From an uncultured Prevotellaceae bacterium (GTDB lineage: Bacteria > Bacteroidota > Bacteroidia > Bacteroidales > Bacteroidaceae), in NCBI GenBank assembly GCA_902775075.1, contig CACYKX010000063.1, positions 1-14,685 on the forward strand: DNA of 14,685 nt, read 5' to 3'. Below the pieces are notes generated by a model. That model did not search any database. It was not told the DNA's origin and worked only from the letters and a program-made list of their open reading frames with translations. This document shows positions 1 through 8,252 of the stretch, in pieces. Both the position numbers and the translations under genes were made by a program. The first letter of the stretch is position 1; each line of letters starts with the position of its first letter.

Positions 1-272
1 GGATGTCGTATCTTTGCAATCGTAATCCTAAAGGGCAGAGTAGCGCTCCTCTGTCCCGAAGGAATTCCGAATGGTCATGAGGAGACGTCCAAACGGACCG
101 GAGAACAATTAGCGATCTTTGACAACTTGATTCCACCCCCAATATAACCGGTTAAATGAAAATCACCCCGAAAAGAGCATAACGATAAGTATCAAATACT
201 TTATATTTTGTTGCACTTTTCTGCCATATCAAAATAAAATTGTAACTTTGCACTACTTTTAGTAAAAGAACT
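1..272. other. Non-coding region with promoter-like box and GC-rich hairpin
   Basis: I find no convincing coding sequence here. A TATCTTTG at 9-16 matches the Bacteroidota -7 element on the plus strand. It is followed by a GC-rich stretch (about 30-105) that can fold: GGGCAGAG at 33-40 pairs with CTCTGTCCC at 49-57 (8 bp with one bulged T, 8-nt loop), and GTCC (87-90) can pair with GGAC (95-98). From about 130 the sequence becomes AT-rich and leads to the promoter of the esterase gene. The stretch could be a 5' leader left from another gene, a small RNA, or the tail of something beyond the left edge. I do not recognise a known riboswitch or RNA family. Confidence 0.4.
243..250 (+). promoter_or_regulatory. 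Putative -7 promoter element of the esterase gene
   Basis: TAACTTTG fits the Bacteroidota -7 consensus TAnnTTTG and lies 22 nt before the ATG at 273. The expected -33 position (about 217-223, TTTTCTG) is only a weak match to TTTG. Transcription would start near 256, giving a leader of about 17 nt. Confidence 0.5.
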
Positions 273-1391
273 ATGAAAAGAATCTTAAAATTTATTATTG
301 CTTTAGCCGTATTAGGCTCTACTAGAAGTTATGCGCAAGACAGCAACTTCTATGTTTTCCTGTGTCTAGGACAATCTAACATGGTTGGTGTGGCTCGTGC
401 CACCCATGAGGACTCGCTCGCTGTGAACGACAGATATTGGCGAATGGGTGCGCTCAACGATGTAGACCGTAAATTCGGAGAATGGCAACCTGCCTACCCT
501 CCTCTCTGTCGCCGATTCGCCCACATGAGTCCTGCCGACTTCTTCGCTCGCACGCTCCTCGAAAAGTTGCCTGAGAATGTCAAGATCGGTATGATCAACG
601 TGGCTGTGGACGGTACCGCCAGCGACTTGTTCCATCGCGAACTTCGACAGGCTTATGTCGACAAGACGTTTGCCGGTAAAGAGGATTGGTTGAAAAACGA
701 GATGAAACTATACGACCTGAACCCATTACAACGACTCATCGAGTTGGGCCGTCTCGCTCAAAAACGCGGCGTCATCAAGGGCATCTTATGGCATCAGGGT
801 GAAACCGATGCTTACAACGACCAATGGCTGAGTAAGGTGAAATTCATCTATCACGACTTGCTCGACAGTTTAAACCTGAAAGCTGAGGATTGTCCTTTGC
901 TTGCCGGTGAGGTCGTAAGCAAGGAGATGAAAGGTATCTGCGCGGGAGCAAACGCTACCATCGACCGCATCCACGACTCTATCCCTACGGCTTATGCTAT
1001 CTCCAGTTATGGCTGCCCTGCAGGCCCCGACAACTTGCATTTCGCTCACAAAGGTGTAGAAATCTTAGGTCGCCGATATGGCATCAAATGGCTACAGCTG
1101 AATGGCTACGACGTGGAAGACGACACTCAGAACGCTATTGCCGTAAGCGGTTTGGCCCAGCAAGAAGACTTCAAGGTAGAGATTAAGATGAACAAAGGTA
1201 AAGTGCAATTAGTAAGCGAGTTACCGGTAGACGAGATCGACGTGGTAAGCTATAGCGGCAAAACTATCGGTCATCTGAAGATGGCCGGCAAGAAGAAAAT
1301 GAAGTTCGCCGTAAACCAATATGGCGACAAGCGATTGGTACTCGTCATCAAGTCTGACACCAAAAAAGTTTCTCGACAAATAGATTTCTAA
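273..1391 (+). CDS. Secreted SGNH-type sialate O-acetylesterase / carbohydrate esterase family protein
   Basis: This 372-residue protein starts with a signal peptide (basic MKR, hydrophobic stretch, probable cleavage after SYA at about residue 21), so it should act in the periplasm or outside the cell. The body matches the sialate-O-acetylesterase / CE6-like SGNH esterases: the GQSN block (33-36) holds the likely nucleophile Ser35, WHQGE (173-177) is the second signature, and DNLH (253-256) supplies the likely Asp253 and His256. Family members remove acetyl groups from sialic acids or plant polysaccharides; the substrate cannot be told from the sequence. About 90 C-terminal residues (281-372) lie outside the catalytic fold and look like a small beta-rich domain. 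The gene has its own promoter-like box and lies 28 nt upstream of the kinase pair, which has a separate promoter, so a functional link is unlikely. Confidence 0.82.
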   Translation: MKRILKFIIALAVLGSTRSYAQDSNFYVFLCLGQSNMVGVARATHEDSLAVNDRYWRMGALNDVDRKFGEWQPAYPPLCRRFAHMSPADFFARTLLEKLPENVKIGMINVAVDGTASDLFHRELRQAYVDKTFAGKEDWLKNEMKLYDLNPLQRLIELGRLAQKRGVIKGILWHQGETDAYNDQWLSKVKFIYHDLLDSLNLKAEDCPLLAGEVVSKEMKGICAGANATIDRIHDSIPTAYAISSYGCPAGPDNLHFAHKGVEILGRRYGIKWLQLNGYDVEDDTQNAIAVSGLAQQEDFKVEIKMNKGKVQLVSELPVDEIDVVSYSGKTIGHLKMAGKKKMKFAVNQYGDKRLVLVIKSDTKKVSRQIDF

Positions 1392-1406
1392 ACCGAATAT
1401 TTTTTG

Positions 1407-1414
1407 TATCTTTG
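1407..1414 (+). promoter_or_regulatory. -7 promoter element directly before the first kinase gene
   Basis: TATCTTTG is a perfect TAnnTTTG box and ends only 5 nt before the ATG at 1420. A transcript started at the usual distance would begin at or next to the start codon. The -33 region lies within the 3' end of the esterase gene and is weak (TTTC at 1385-1388). Confidence 0.6.
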
Positions 1415-1419
1415 CACCC

Positions 1420-2049
1420 ATGCATATAGCAGTAGCAGGAAATATAGGTAGCGGGAAATCAACACTCACCAGGATGCTCGCCCGACATTATGGGTGGACA
1501 CCCCGGTTTGAGCAAGTAATGAATAATCCATACCTGGAGGATTATTATAAGGACATCAAGAGATGGTCGTTTAACATGGAGGTTTTCTTCCTGAAAGAAA
1601 GATTTCGAGATCTGCTGGAAATTTCCAAATCAAACAAAGATATTATCCAGGACCGTACGATTTATGAAGGTGTGTATGTTTTTACCGAGAACAATCATAG
1701 AATGGGCAACCTCGACGATAGGGATTATGAAGCCTATATGGAGTTGTTCGGAGCTATGGAAGAGGCGGTAAAACTACCCGACCTGATGATCTACTTACAT
1801 TCATCGGTTCCACATCTGGTAAAGAATATCCAGAAGCGTGGACGCAGTTTCGAACAGGAAATCCCTATTGAATATCTGCAAAATCTCAACGACTTGTATG
1901 AGGAGTTCATCCGTGAGAAATACAAGGGCAAGGTATTGTTATTCAATGTAGACGACATGGATTACGAACACGTGCCTAAGGATTTCGGAAAAATCATCGA
2001 CAAGATTGATGCCGAGATTTACGGACTATTTAGTTTCAACGAGAAATAA
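1420..2049 (+). CDS. Deoxynucleoside kinase, first of a tandem pair
   Basis: This 209-residue cytosolic kinase belongs to the deoxyadenosine/deoxyguanosine kinase family of the nucleotide salvage pathway, which transfers phosphate from ATP to deoxynucleosides. Visible signatures are the P-loop GNIGSGKS (7-14), the probable catalytic Glu31, the QDRT motif (77-80) and the Arg-rich lid KRGRSFEQ (139-146). Length is normal for the bacterial family. It aligns without gaps to the next gene over the first 170 residues; 38 of the first 60 residues are identical by my count. Unlike its twin it has Met34 where the twin has Asp (EQVMNN against EPVDNN) and Gly84 where the twin has Asp (YEG against FED), suggesting altered specificity. 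The ATG has essentially no room for a Shine-Dalgarno sequence after the promoter box. The exact substrate is not determinable by eye. Confidence 0.88.
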   Translation: MHIAVAGNIGSGKSTLTRMLARHYGWTPRFEQVMNNPYLEDYYKDIKRWSFNMEVFFLKERFRDLLEISKSNKDIIQDRTIYEGVYVFTENNHRMGNLDDRDYEAYMELFGAMEEAVKLPDLMIYLHSSVPHLVKNIQKRGRSFEQEIPIEYLQNLNDLYEEFIREKYKGKVLLFNVDDMDYEHVPKDFGKIIDKIDAEIYGLFSFNEK

Positions 2050-2084
2050 TTTAGTAGTTTTTTTAAGATACATATATTGAGATT

Positions 2085-2705
2085 ATGCATATAGCAATAG
2101 CAGGAAACATTGGTAGCGGTAAGACGACTCTTACCAAATTGCTGGCAAAAAGATATAACTGGAAGCCACATTTCGAACCCGTAGACAATAATCCTTATCT
2201 AGCTGATTATTATGAGGATATGAATAGATGGGCTTTTAACTTGCAAATCTATTTCCTCAACAAGCGTTTTCGTGATGTGGTGGAAATCAGCAAGAGTAAT
2301 GATGCCATCATCCAAGACCGTACGATCTTTGAGGATGCTTGTATCTTCGCTCCTAACTTGCACGATATGGGTATGATGAGCGATAGGGATTTTGACAACT
2401 ATACGGATTTGTTCTATCTGATGATCTCGCTCGTTAAGTTACCTGATTTGATGATTTACATCCGTTCTAGCATCCCTACTCTGATCGGGCATATCGAGAA
2501 GCGTGGACGCGACTATGAGAAGTCGATGCGTATCGATTATCTGAAGGGTTTGAACGACAGATATGAGAATTGGATCAAGGATTACAAGGGTAAGTTGATC
2601 ATCGTGGACGGCGACCATTCCGACTTTGAGAATAATCCGGAGGATTTCCGAAAGATCTGCGACCAGATTGATGCCGAGATGTTCGGTCTGTTCCCAATGG
2701 AATAA
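2085..2705 (+). CDS. Deoxynucleoside kinase, second of a tandem pair
   Basis: This 206-residue paralogue of the preceding gene has the P-loop GNIGSGKT (7-14), Glu31 in EPVDNNPYL (31-39), QDRT (77-80) followed by Ile-Phe-Glu-Asp, and the lid KRGRDYEK (139-146). The EPV-acidic-xNPY segment is the form I recall from bacterial deoxyadenosine kinases, so a purine deoxynucleoside is the likelier substrate. It begins 35 nt after the first kinase. I see no convincing promoter in that gap, so the two are probably one transcript. In lactobacilli, tandem kinase genes of this family make a heterodimeric enzyme; that the same holds here is inference. A strong hairpin terminator follows at 2733-2774. Confidence 0.88.
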   Translation: MHIAIAGNIGSGKTTLTKLLAKRYNWKPHFEPVDNNPYLADYYEDMNRWAFNLQIYFLNKRFRDVVEISKSNDAIIQDRTIFEDACIFAPNLHDMGMMSDRDFDNYTDLFYLMISLVKLPDLMIYIRSSIPTLIGHIEKRGRDYEKSMRIDYLKGLNDRYENWIKDYKGKLIIVDGDHSDFENNPEDFRKICDQIDAEMFGLFPME

Positions 2706-2732
2706 GAATTGTAAACGAAAAGAGAAATAAAA

Positions 2733-2774
2733 AAATCCTATCGCGAATCACTTCGAGGTAGGATTTATTTTTTA
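2733..2774. terminator. Bidirectional intrinsic terminator between converging genes
   Basis: AAATCCTA (2733-2740) pairs with TAGGATTT (2759-2766). The pairing continues inward with one G/A mismatch and CGAA/TTCG closing a TCAC loop. A TTTTTT run follows on the plus strand (2768-2773) and a poly-A run precedes the stem (2728-2735), so it can terminate the kinase transcript (plus) and the TPR transcript (minus). Confidence 0.85.
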
Positions 2775-2801
2775 ATATCATCGTAATATTTAGAGGTTTA
2801 T

Positions 2802-3482
2802 TTATTTTTTCCTAAGTCTGCGATAAAATTCTGTCAAGGCAGGACGAGGATAGCCGAGTTTCGTGGCCAAATCCAAGTCGCGACGCGCCTCGCTCATGCG
2901 ACGCAACGAGATACGAATGTCGGCACGATTGACGAGATAATCAAGCGTCTTTCTGTCCAATTCAAAGGCCTTGCCATAATCATACTCGGCAAGTTCGAGC
3001 ATCCCCCTATCCTTCTCTATTCCCGCACGAGCGGCATAAGCCGTTGCGCTATCAGGATGCGCCTCAATGAGCACATTTATCTGATCGTAGGCCTCTGTGT
3101 AATGCTTGTCCTTCTGATTGAGAAGAGCCAACCCCAGTTGAGCCTCGAAATTACCCGGAACTATCGTCAGCAGATTGTTATAGTCGAGACGGGCAAAATT
3201 ATATCGCATAAGTTGCTGGTTGACATAGGCACGATAGAACAATCCGGCAATATTCCTATTGTCGAGGTAGAGCACCTTATCAAGGTCATCCTTAGCATAT
3301 TGCCATTGCTTGAGCTGGATATTCCAACGCACTTTCTTCAACCGCAAATCGATACTATCAGGATGATAGGCCAACTGTTCGGTAGCTGCTGAGAGACTAT
3401 CTCGGAGTCCCGCATTCTCTTGTGCCGACATAGTAAGTCCGCAGAATCCACAGAATAGTGATATCATCAAAGTCTTTTTCAT
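2802..3482 (-). CDS. Secreted tetratricopeptide (TPR) repeat protein
   Basis: The protein has 226 residues from the ATG at 3482. That start is preferred over the in-frame ATG at 3515 because it begins a signal peptide (MKKTLMISLF..., probable cleavage after MSA near residue 20) and because the upstream ATG lies before the promoter box. The mature part is almost wholly helical TPR-like repeats, at about 33-75, 76-110, 111-143, 146-177 and 181-211, with typical small and aromatic residues (AYVNQQL, AQLGLALL, AYAARAGIEKDRG). Such proteins usually act as scaffolds in the periplasm or at the envelope. No enzymatic motif is visible and I do not recognise a specific orthologue. It follows leuB on the same strand after 71 nt with no obvious terminator between, so some read-through from the leu operon is possible. 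Confidence 0.75.
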   Translation of the reverse strand: MKKTLMISLFCGFCGLTMSAQENAGLRDSLSAATEQLAYHPDSIDLRLKKVRWNIQLKQWQYAKDDLDKVLYLDNRNIAGLFYRAYVNQQLMRYNFARLDYNNLLTIVPGNFEAQLGLALLNQKDKHYTEAYDQINVLIEAHPDSATAYAARAGIEKDRGMLELAEYDYGKAFELDRKTLDYLVNRADIRISLRRMSEARRDLDLATKLGYPRPALTEFYRRLRKK

Positions 3483-3486
3483 ATCG

Positions 3487-3519
3487 CAAAGGTAAGATTT
3501 AATCACGAAAACCATGAAA
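3487..3519 (-). promoter_or_regulatory. Promoter of the TPR gene, almost touching the start codon
   Basis: On the minus strand TTTC (3519-3516), 21 nt of spacer and TACCTTTG (3494-3487) resemble TTTG-N19-21-TAnnTTTG. The -7 box ends 4 nt before the ATG at 3482, so the message would be leaderless or nearly so. Confidence 0.55.
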
Positions 3520-3553
3520 TCTGCGGGCTATAAGCACTCTATTTTATCAAATA

Positions 3554-4615
3554 TTAGGCGTTCTTAATGTAATTTACAATCCATTCGCCTACTTCTGTCG
3601 TACCATATTCTTTGCCACCTTCTACCTGAATCTCCGGTGTACGTACATTGGCGTCGAGACTGGCGTTTACGGCTTTGCGGATAAGAGAGCCTTCTTCGTT
3701 CAAACCGAAATGTTCCAAAAGCATAGCCGCACTAAGAATCTGAGCCAAAGGATTGGCGATATTCTTGCCGGCAGCCTGTGGCCATGAACCATGAACAGGT
3801 TCAAACAAAGGCGTATGCTCGCCAAGAGATGATGATGGTTGCAAGCCCATACTACCGGTAATACATGAGGTTTCATCGGTAAGGATATCGCCAAAGGTAT
3901 TCTCGGTAACGATAACGTCAAAGAAACGTGGCTCGGTAAGTACGCGCATAGAGGCATTATCGATGAACATATAGTCGGTAGTAACCTCTGGATATTGTGG
4001 TTCCATCTCCTTTGCGATCTGACGCCACAAGCGAGATGACGCAAGGACGTTGGCCTTGTCGACAACGGTAAGATGCTTGTTGCGCTTCATGGCAAACTCG
4101 AAAGCCACCTTGAGGATGCGCTCAATCTCCGGACGGGTATAGATATCTGTATCGTAGGCCTTGTCATTATCTTGATATTTCTCACCAAAATACATACCAC
4201 CCGTAAGTTCACGAATCACAACGAAGTCGGCTCCCTTGAGCAACTCATCCTTGAGCGGACTCTTATGAATGAGGCAATCAAAGGTAGAAACAGGACGGAT
4301 GTTGGCAAAAAGTCCCAATTTCTTACGCATAGCGAGAAGTCCTTGCTCCGGACGAACCTTAGCGGTAGGATTATTATCGAAACGAGGGTCGCCGACAGCA
4401 GCAAAAAGAACAGCATCAGCATCCATACAAGTCTTGAAGGTAGACTCTGGGAATGGATCTCCCACCTCATCGATGGCATGAGCGCCACAGACAGCCTCGT
4501 GATAGTCAAACTCGTGGTTGAACTTAGCGGCGATAGCATCGAGTACCGCTACACCTTGTTTCATGATTTCTGGTCCGATACCGTCACCGGCCAGCACAGC
4601 AATGTTTAGTTTCAT
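3554..4615 (-). CDS. leuB: 3-isopropylmalate dehydrogenase
   Basis: LeuB oxidises and decarboxylates 3-isopropylmalate to 2-ketoisocaproate with NAD+, the third step of leucine synthesis, in the cytosol. The 353-residue length is normal. Diagnostic residues are present: GDGIGPE (10-16), Arg97 and Arg107 around the [16 protein letters not shown] segment, [10 protein letters not shown] (135-144) with Arg135 and Tyr142, VDKANV with Lys187, [12 protein letters not shown] (237-248) with Asp243 and Asp247, and the NAD-binding [15 protein letters not shown] (275-289). The same enzyme type can also oxidise 3-methylmalate on a citramalate route to isoleucine. It is the last gene of the leu cluster, 23 nt after the preceding synthase gene, with AAGAAG just before the ATG. 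Confidence 0.95.
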   Translation of the reverse strand: MKLNIAVLAGDGIGPEIMKQGVAVLDAIAAKFNHEFDYHEAVCGAHAIDEVGDPFPESTFKTCMDADAVLFAAVGDPRFDNNPTAKVRPEQGLLAMRKKLGLFANIRPVSTFDCLIHKSPLKDELLKGADFVVIRELTGGMYFGEKYQDNDKAYDTDIYTRPEIERILKVAFEFAMKRNKHLTVVDKANVLASSRLWRQIAKEMEPQYPEVTTDYMFIDNASMRVLTEPRFFDVIVTENTFGDILTDETSCITGSMGLQPSSSLGEHTPLFEPVHGSWPQAAGKNIANPLAQILSAAMLLEHFGLNEEGSLIRKAVNASLDANVRTPEIQVEGGKEYGTTEVGEWIVNYIKNA

Positions 4616-4638
4616 CTTCTTATCTTAAAAAATATAAG

Positions 4639-6210
4639 TTACTTTTTTTCGTTATTATCTTCACTCTCAAACATGTTCAGCATCTTAAAGGTTGCCTTGA
4701 TGGCAGCTTCTGTTTGGTCGGCATCAAGACCTCGGGTGCGCCATATCTTATCGCCGTCACGCCATGTGATGATGGTCTGCACGAGGGCATCCGTCCTACC
4801 GCCTGGTGGTATCGTCACTTGATAATTCTCAAGGCGTGGGAACTCACGATTCAGATTAACCTTGTAGATTTTGCGCAACGACTTCACAAAGGCGTCATAT
4901 TGTCCGTCACCCGTAGAGTCAGCAGCATATTCCACGCCATTGATATTTACCTTGACCGAGGCTATCGGCTTCAACCCGTAAGAGGTACTCACCATATAGG
5001 AAACGAGTTTTACTCGATCTTCCGGGGTGTTGTGCTTGAGCACATCGCTCACGATATACGGTAGGTCGTCTTGGGTCACAAGTTCTTTCTTGTCGCCCAA
5101 CTCGGTAACACGCATCGTGACGGCTTTGGTCTGTTCGGGAGTAAGTTCCAAACCTAAATCTTCTAGGTTCTTGATGATATTGGCCTTACCCGAATTCTTA
5201 CCCAAGGCATAATCCCGATGGCGTCCGAAACGTTCCGGAACCAAATCATTACAATATAGATTATCCTTGTTGTCGCCATCGGCATGTACGCCTGCAACTT
5301 GCGTGAACACGTTATCTCCTACGACTGGGGTGTTCGGAGCCACAGCTATTCCACTATATCCTTCTACAAGATGGCTCAAGTCGAGCAACTGGTCTTCATG
5401 GATATTCGTCTGCGTGTGATACATATCCTTGAGGATAACCTGAACAGATGCCAACGGCGCATTACCACAACGCTCTCCCAGTCCGTTGACCGTAACGTGC
5501 AGGCCCTTACAACCGCTAAAGACGGCAGCTAAGGAGTTGCTCACGGCTAGGTCGTAATCATTATGGGCATGGAAGTCGAAATGCTCCGAAGGGTATCGTT
5601 TCGTCATCTTGCGCAGATATTCCAAACATTGTAGAGGGTTCAAGATGCCCAACGTATCAGGTAACAGGAATCGCTTGATACCAATGGTATGGAGTTCGTC
5701 CATCATCTGATAGACAAAGTCGATGGAATCACGCATTCCGCTCGACCAATCCTCAAGATATAGGTTTACTGTAAAACCTTGGGAATGAGCGTATTCCACC
5801 TCTTTCTTTATATCTGCGATATGTTGTTCAGGAGATTTCTTTAGTTGCTGGGTACAATGTTTCAGAGAACCTTTGGCAAGCAAATTGATTACCTTACCAC
5901 CACACTCCTTGATCCAGTCGATAGATTTATGTTGGTCTACAAAACCGAGAACCTCTACTCGCTCTAGCATACCTTTGCTGGCTGCATAGCGACAAATCAT
6001 CTTTACAGCATCCTTCTCGCCCTCTGACACACGAGCCGAAGCCACCTCTATACGGTCGACATTCACATCGGTAAGTAAGCGGCGAGCTATCATCAACTTC
6101 TCGTGAGGCAAAAACGAAACACCACTAGTCTGTTCGCCATCTCGGAGCGTACAATCCATGATTTCGATAGCCGGATGCTGGTTGACTATTTGATTATTTA
6201 ATTCACTCAT
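4639..6210 (-). CDS. 2-isopropylmalate / (R)-citramalate synthase family protein with regulatory domain
   Basis: This 523-residue protein is a second member of the LeuA family, clearly different from leuA at the head of the operon. The N-terminal barrel begins with DCTLRDGEQTSGVSF (19-33) and contains the metal site FHAHNDYDLA and the loop NGLGERCGNAP. The C-terminal third is a LeuA-type allosteric dimer domain, with the segment TDALVQTIITW near residue 480. Members acting on acetyl-CoA plus pyruvate make citramalate (CimA), the entry to isoleucine that bypasses threonine; others make 2-isopropylmalate. The C-terminal pattern and its place between leuD and leuB favour a citramalate-type role, but residue reading cannot settle it. 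GAAAGAG shortly upstream of the ATG is a plausible ribosome site. Gaps are 24 nt from leuD and 23 nt to leuB, consistent with one operon. Confidence 0.8.
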   Translation of the reverse strand: MSELNNQIVNQHPAIEIMDCTLRDGEQTSGVSFLPHEKLMIARRLLTDVNVDRIEVASARVSEGEKDAVKMICRYAASKGMLERVEVLGFVDQHKSIDWIKECGGKVINLLAKGSLKHCTQQLKKSPEQHIADIKKEVEYAHSQGFTVNLYLEDWSSGMRDSIDFVYQMMDELHTIGIKRFLLPDTLGILNPLQCLEYLRKMTKRYPSEHFDFHAHNDYDLAVSNSLAAVFSGCKGLHVTVNGLGERCGNAPLASVQVILKDMYHTQTNIHEDQLLDLSHLVEGYSGIAVAPNTPVVGDNVFTQVAGVHADGDNKDNLYCNDLVPERFGRHRDYALGKNSGKANIIKNLEDLGLELTPEQTKAVTMRVTELGDKKELVTQDDLPYIVSDVLKHNTPEDRVKLVSYMVSTSYGLKPIASVKVNINGVEYAADSTGDGQYDAFVKSLRKIYKVNLNREFPRLENYQVTIPPGGRTDALVQTIITWRDGDKIWRTRGLDADQTEAAIKATFKMLNMFESEDNNEKK

Positions 6211-6234
6211 ACTCTTTCGTACAATCTTTCGCCT

Positions 6235-6825
6235 TTATTTATTGGCAGCCTCCCATTTTTCTACCTTGTCGCGATTCTGTACAAGGAAGTCTACGTCATC
6301 GAGTCCATTCTCAAGACAATGTTTTTTATATCCATTAATCTCGAAATGTTCGCTCTTACCGGTTGCCAGATTCGTAACAGTCTGATTAGGCAAGTCAACC
6401 TTTACTTCTGTCTTATGGTCGGCATCAATACTGGCAAAGAGTTCCTTGAGGAAAGATTCGCTCACGACAACAGGAAGTACAAAGTTGTTGAGCTCATTAT
6501 TCTTATGGATATCAGCAAAGAAAGAGCTGATGACAACTCGGAAGCCAGCTCCGGCAATAGCCCAAGCAGCATGTTCGCGAGAAGAACCAGAACCAAAGTT
6601 CTTACCGGCTACGAGGATAACACCACTATAAGAAGGGTCGTTCATCACGAAATCTTTCTTGGGTGTTCCGTCTGCGTTATATCTCCAATCGCGGAATAAG
6701 TTATCGCCCATTCCCTTCTTATCGGTAGCTTTGAGGAATCGAGCTGGTATAATCTGGTCGGTATCTACATTCTCTAAAGGAAGAGGTATGCATGATGATG
6801 TGATGACATTAAATTTCTGTTTCAT
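6235..6825 (-). CDS. leuD: 3-isopropylmalate dehydratase small subunit
   Basis: LeuD is the swivelling small subunit that joins LeuC to isomerise 2-isopropylmalate to 3-isopropylmalate. The 196-residue protein shows the family signatures NVDTDQIIPARFL (19-31) and GKNFGSGSSREHA (74-86), plus HKNNELNNFVLPV in the substrate-specificity region and a conserved C-terminal KKHCLENGLDDVDFL. Length matches bacterial LeuD. It starts 26 nt after leuC and is followed 24 nt later by the second synthase gene, so it is an internal operon gene. The LeuCD pair would also serve citramalate if the neighbouring synthase makes it. Confidence 0.95.
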   Translation of the reverse strand: MKQKFNVITSSCIPLPLENVDTDQIIPARFLKATDKKGMGDNLFRDWRYNADGTPKKDFVMNDPSYSGVILVAGKNFGSGSSREHAAWAIAGAGFRVVISSFFADIHKNNELNNFVLPVVVSESFLKELFASIDADHKTEVKVDLPNQTVTNLATGKSEHFEINGYKKHCLENGLDDVDFLVQNRDKVEKWEAANK

Positions 6826-6851
6826 AACTTTAATTTCTTGAGAATAAACAA

Positions 6852-8246
6852 TTACATGAATTCGCGTGGATCGGTAATTTTACCTGTGATAGCCGAAGCG
6901 GCAGCAACCAGCGGACTGGCAAGAATGGTTCGAGAACCCGGTCCTTGTCGTCCCTCAAAATTACGGTTACTAGTACTTACAGAATACTTTCCGGCAGGAA
7001 TCTTGTCGTCATTCATAGCCAAGCATGCTGAACATCCCGGTTGGCGAATTTCAAAACCTGCGGCTTCTACGATCTTATCAATACCTTCTTCACGTATTTG
7101 TTTATCTACAGCCCATGAACCCGGTACAAGCCAAGCTGTTACACCCTCTGACTTCTGCTTTCCTTTAACGATAGAAGCAAAGGCGCGGAAGTCCTCGATA
7201 CGTCCATTCGTACATGCTCCAAGGAACACATAATCAATAGGATGTCCTAGGAGTTTCTCTCCAGGTTCAAAGCCCATATATTTCAAGCTCTTCTTGAAAC
7301 CAGCCTGTTCATTTTCATCGATTTCATCGAGTGTAGGAACCGTTCCGTTGATACCAATTCCCATACCCGGATTGGTTCCGTATGTGATGCGTGGTTCGAT
7401 ATCGGCCGCATCAAAATTGAGTTCCTTGTCGAATACGGCATCATCGCCACTCTTCAGAGTCTTCCAATAAGCGACGGCCTTATCCCATTCCTCACCCTTA
7501 GGAGCATATTCGCGTCCCTTGATATATTCAAAGGTTGTCTCGTCCGGAGCGACAAAACCGCCACGAGCTCCCATCTCGATACTCAAGTTACATAATGTCA
7601 ATCGACCTTCCATGCTCATATCGCGAACGACCTGACCAGCATATTCTACGAAATAACCCGTTGCGCCAGAAGTTGTGAGTTTGCTCATGATATACAAAGC
7701 AACATCCTTAGCGACAACACCCGGTTTCAATTTACCATTCACATTGATGCGCATAGACTTAGGTTTGCTCTGTAGAATACATTGGCTAGCCATAACCATC
7801 TCAACCTCGGATGTACCGATACCGAAAGCCACAGCACCCATAGCGCCATGAGTAGATGTATGAGAGTCGCCACAAACAATTGTCATGCCAGGCAAGCTCA
7901 ATCCCTTCTCCGGTCCGACGACATGGATAATACCATTATCCTTAGAGTTCATCTTGAATTCGGTAACGCCAAACTCAGCACAATTTTTGTCGAGCGTATC
8001 TACCTGTTTTCTACCGATAGGATCTTCGATAGGTTTATCCTGATCGTGAGTTGGAATATTATGATCAGGCATACAAAATATATGGTCAGGACGGAAGATT
8101 TTCAATCCACGCTCACGCATTCCCGCAAAAGCCTGAGGCGAAGTTACCTCATGACAATACAGACGATCGATATAAAGTTGAGTAGGTCCGTCTGCCACAA
8201 CCTGCACAACATGTTTATCCCAAATCTTGTCAAATAATGTATTCAT
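6852..8246 (-). CDS. leuC: 3-isopropylmalate dehydratase large subunit
   Basis: LeuC is the aconitase-family large subunit carrying a [4Fe-4S] cluster and acts with LeuD. The three cluster cysteines are visible: Cys345 in GACTNG, and Cys405 and Cys408 in PGCSAC. Other family segments are DHNIPT (61-66), [10 protein letters not shown] (126-135) and GTSEVEMV (144-151). At 464 residues it is the length of bacterial LeuC rather than of aconitase. It begins 6 nt after the leuA stop codon with no Shine-Dalgarno sequence in the AT-rich gap, which suggests translation coupled to leuA. Confidence 0.96.
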   Translation of the reverse strand: MNTLFDKIWDKHVVQVVADGPTQLYIDRLYCHEVTSPQAFAGMRERGLKIFRPDHIFCMPDHNIPTHDQDKPIEDPIGRKQVDTLDKNCAEFGVTEFKMNSKDNGIIHVVGPEKGLSLPGMTIVCGDSHTSTHGAMGAVAFGIGTSEVEMVMASQCILQSKPKSMRINVNGKLKPGVVAKDVALYIMSKLTTSGATGYFVEYAGQVVRDMSMEGRLTLCNLSIEMGARGGFVAPDETTFEYIKGREYAPKGEEWDKAVAYWKTLKSGDDAVFDKELNFDAADIEPRITYGTNPGMGIGINGTVPTLDEIDENEQAGFKKSLKYMGFEPGEKLLGHPIDYVFLGACTNGRIEDFRAFASIVKGKQKSEGVTAWLVPGSWAVDKQIREEGIDKIVEAAGFEIRQPGCSACLAMNDDKIPAGKYSVSTSNRNFEGRQGPGSRTILASPLVAAASAITGKITDPREFM

Positions 8247-8252
8247 AATGTT

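Noticed and set aside
71..112. A 13-codon frame (ATG at 71 to TAG at 112) as a leader peptide
   Set aside because: It has no run of regulatory codons, no terminator after it and no clear ribosome site.
117..126. rRNA operon leader based on a boxA-like sequence
   Set aside because: No 16S or 23S sequence follows; the next feature is the esterase gene. Kept only as a weak remark in the findings.
3483..3515. Longer TPR protein starting at the ATG at 3515
   Set aside because: The longer form would bury the signal peptide behind 11 residues and its start would lie upstream of the promoter box.
3483..3553. Terminator between leuB and the TPR gene
   Set aside because: I looked for a GC-rich stem with a T tract on the minus strand and found none.
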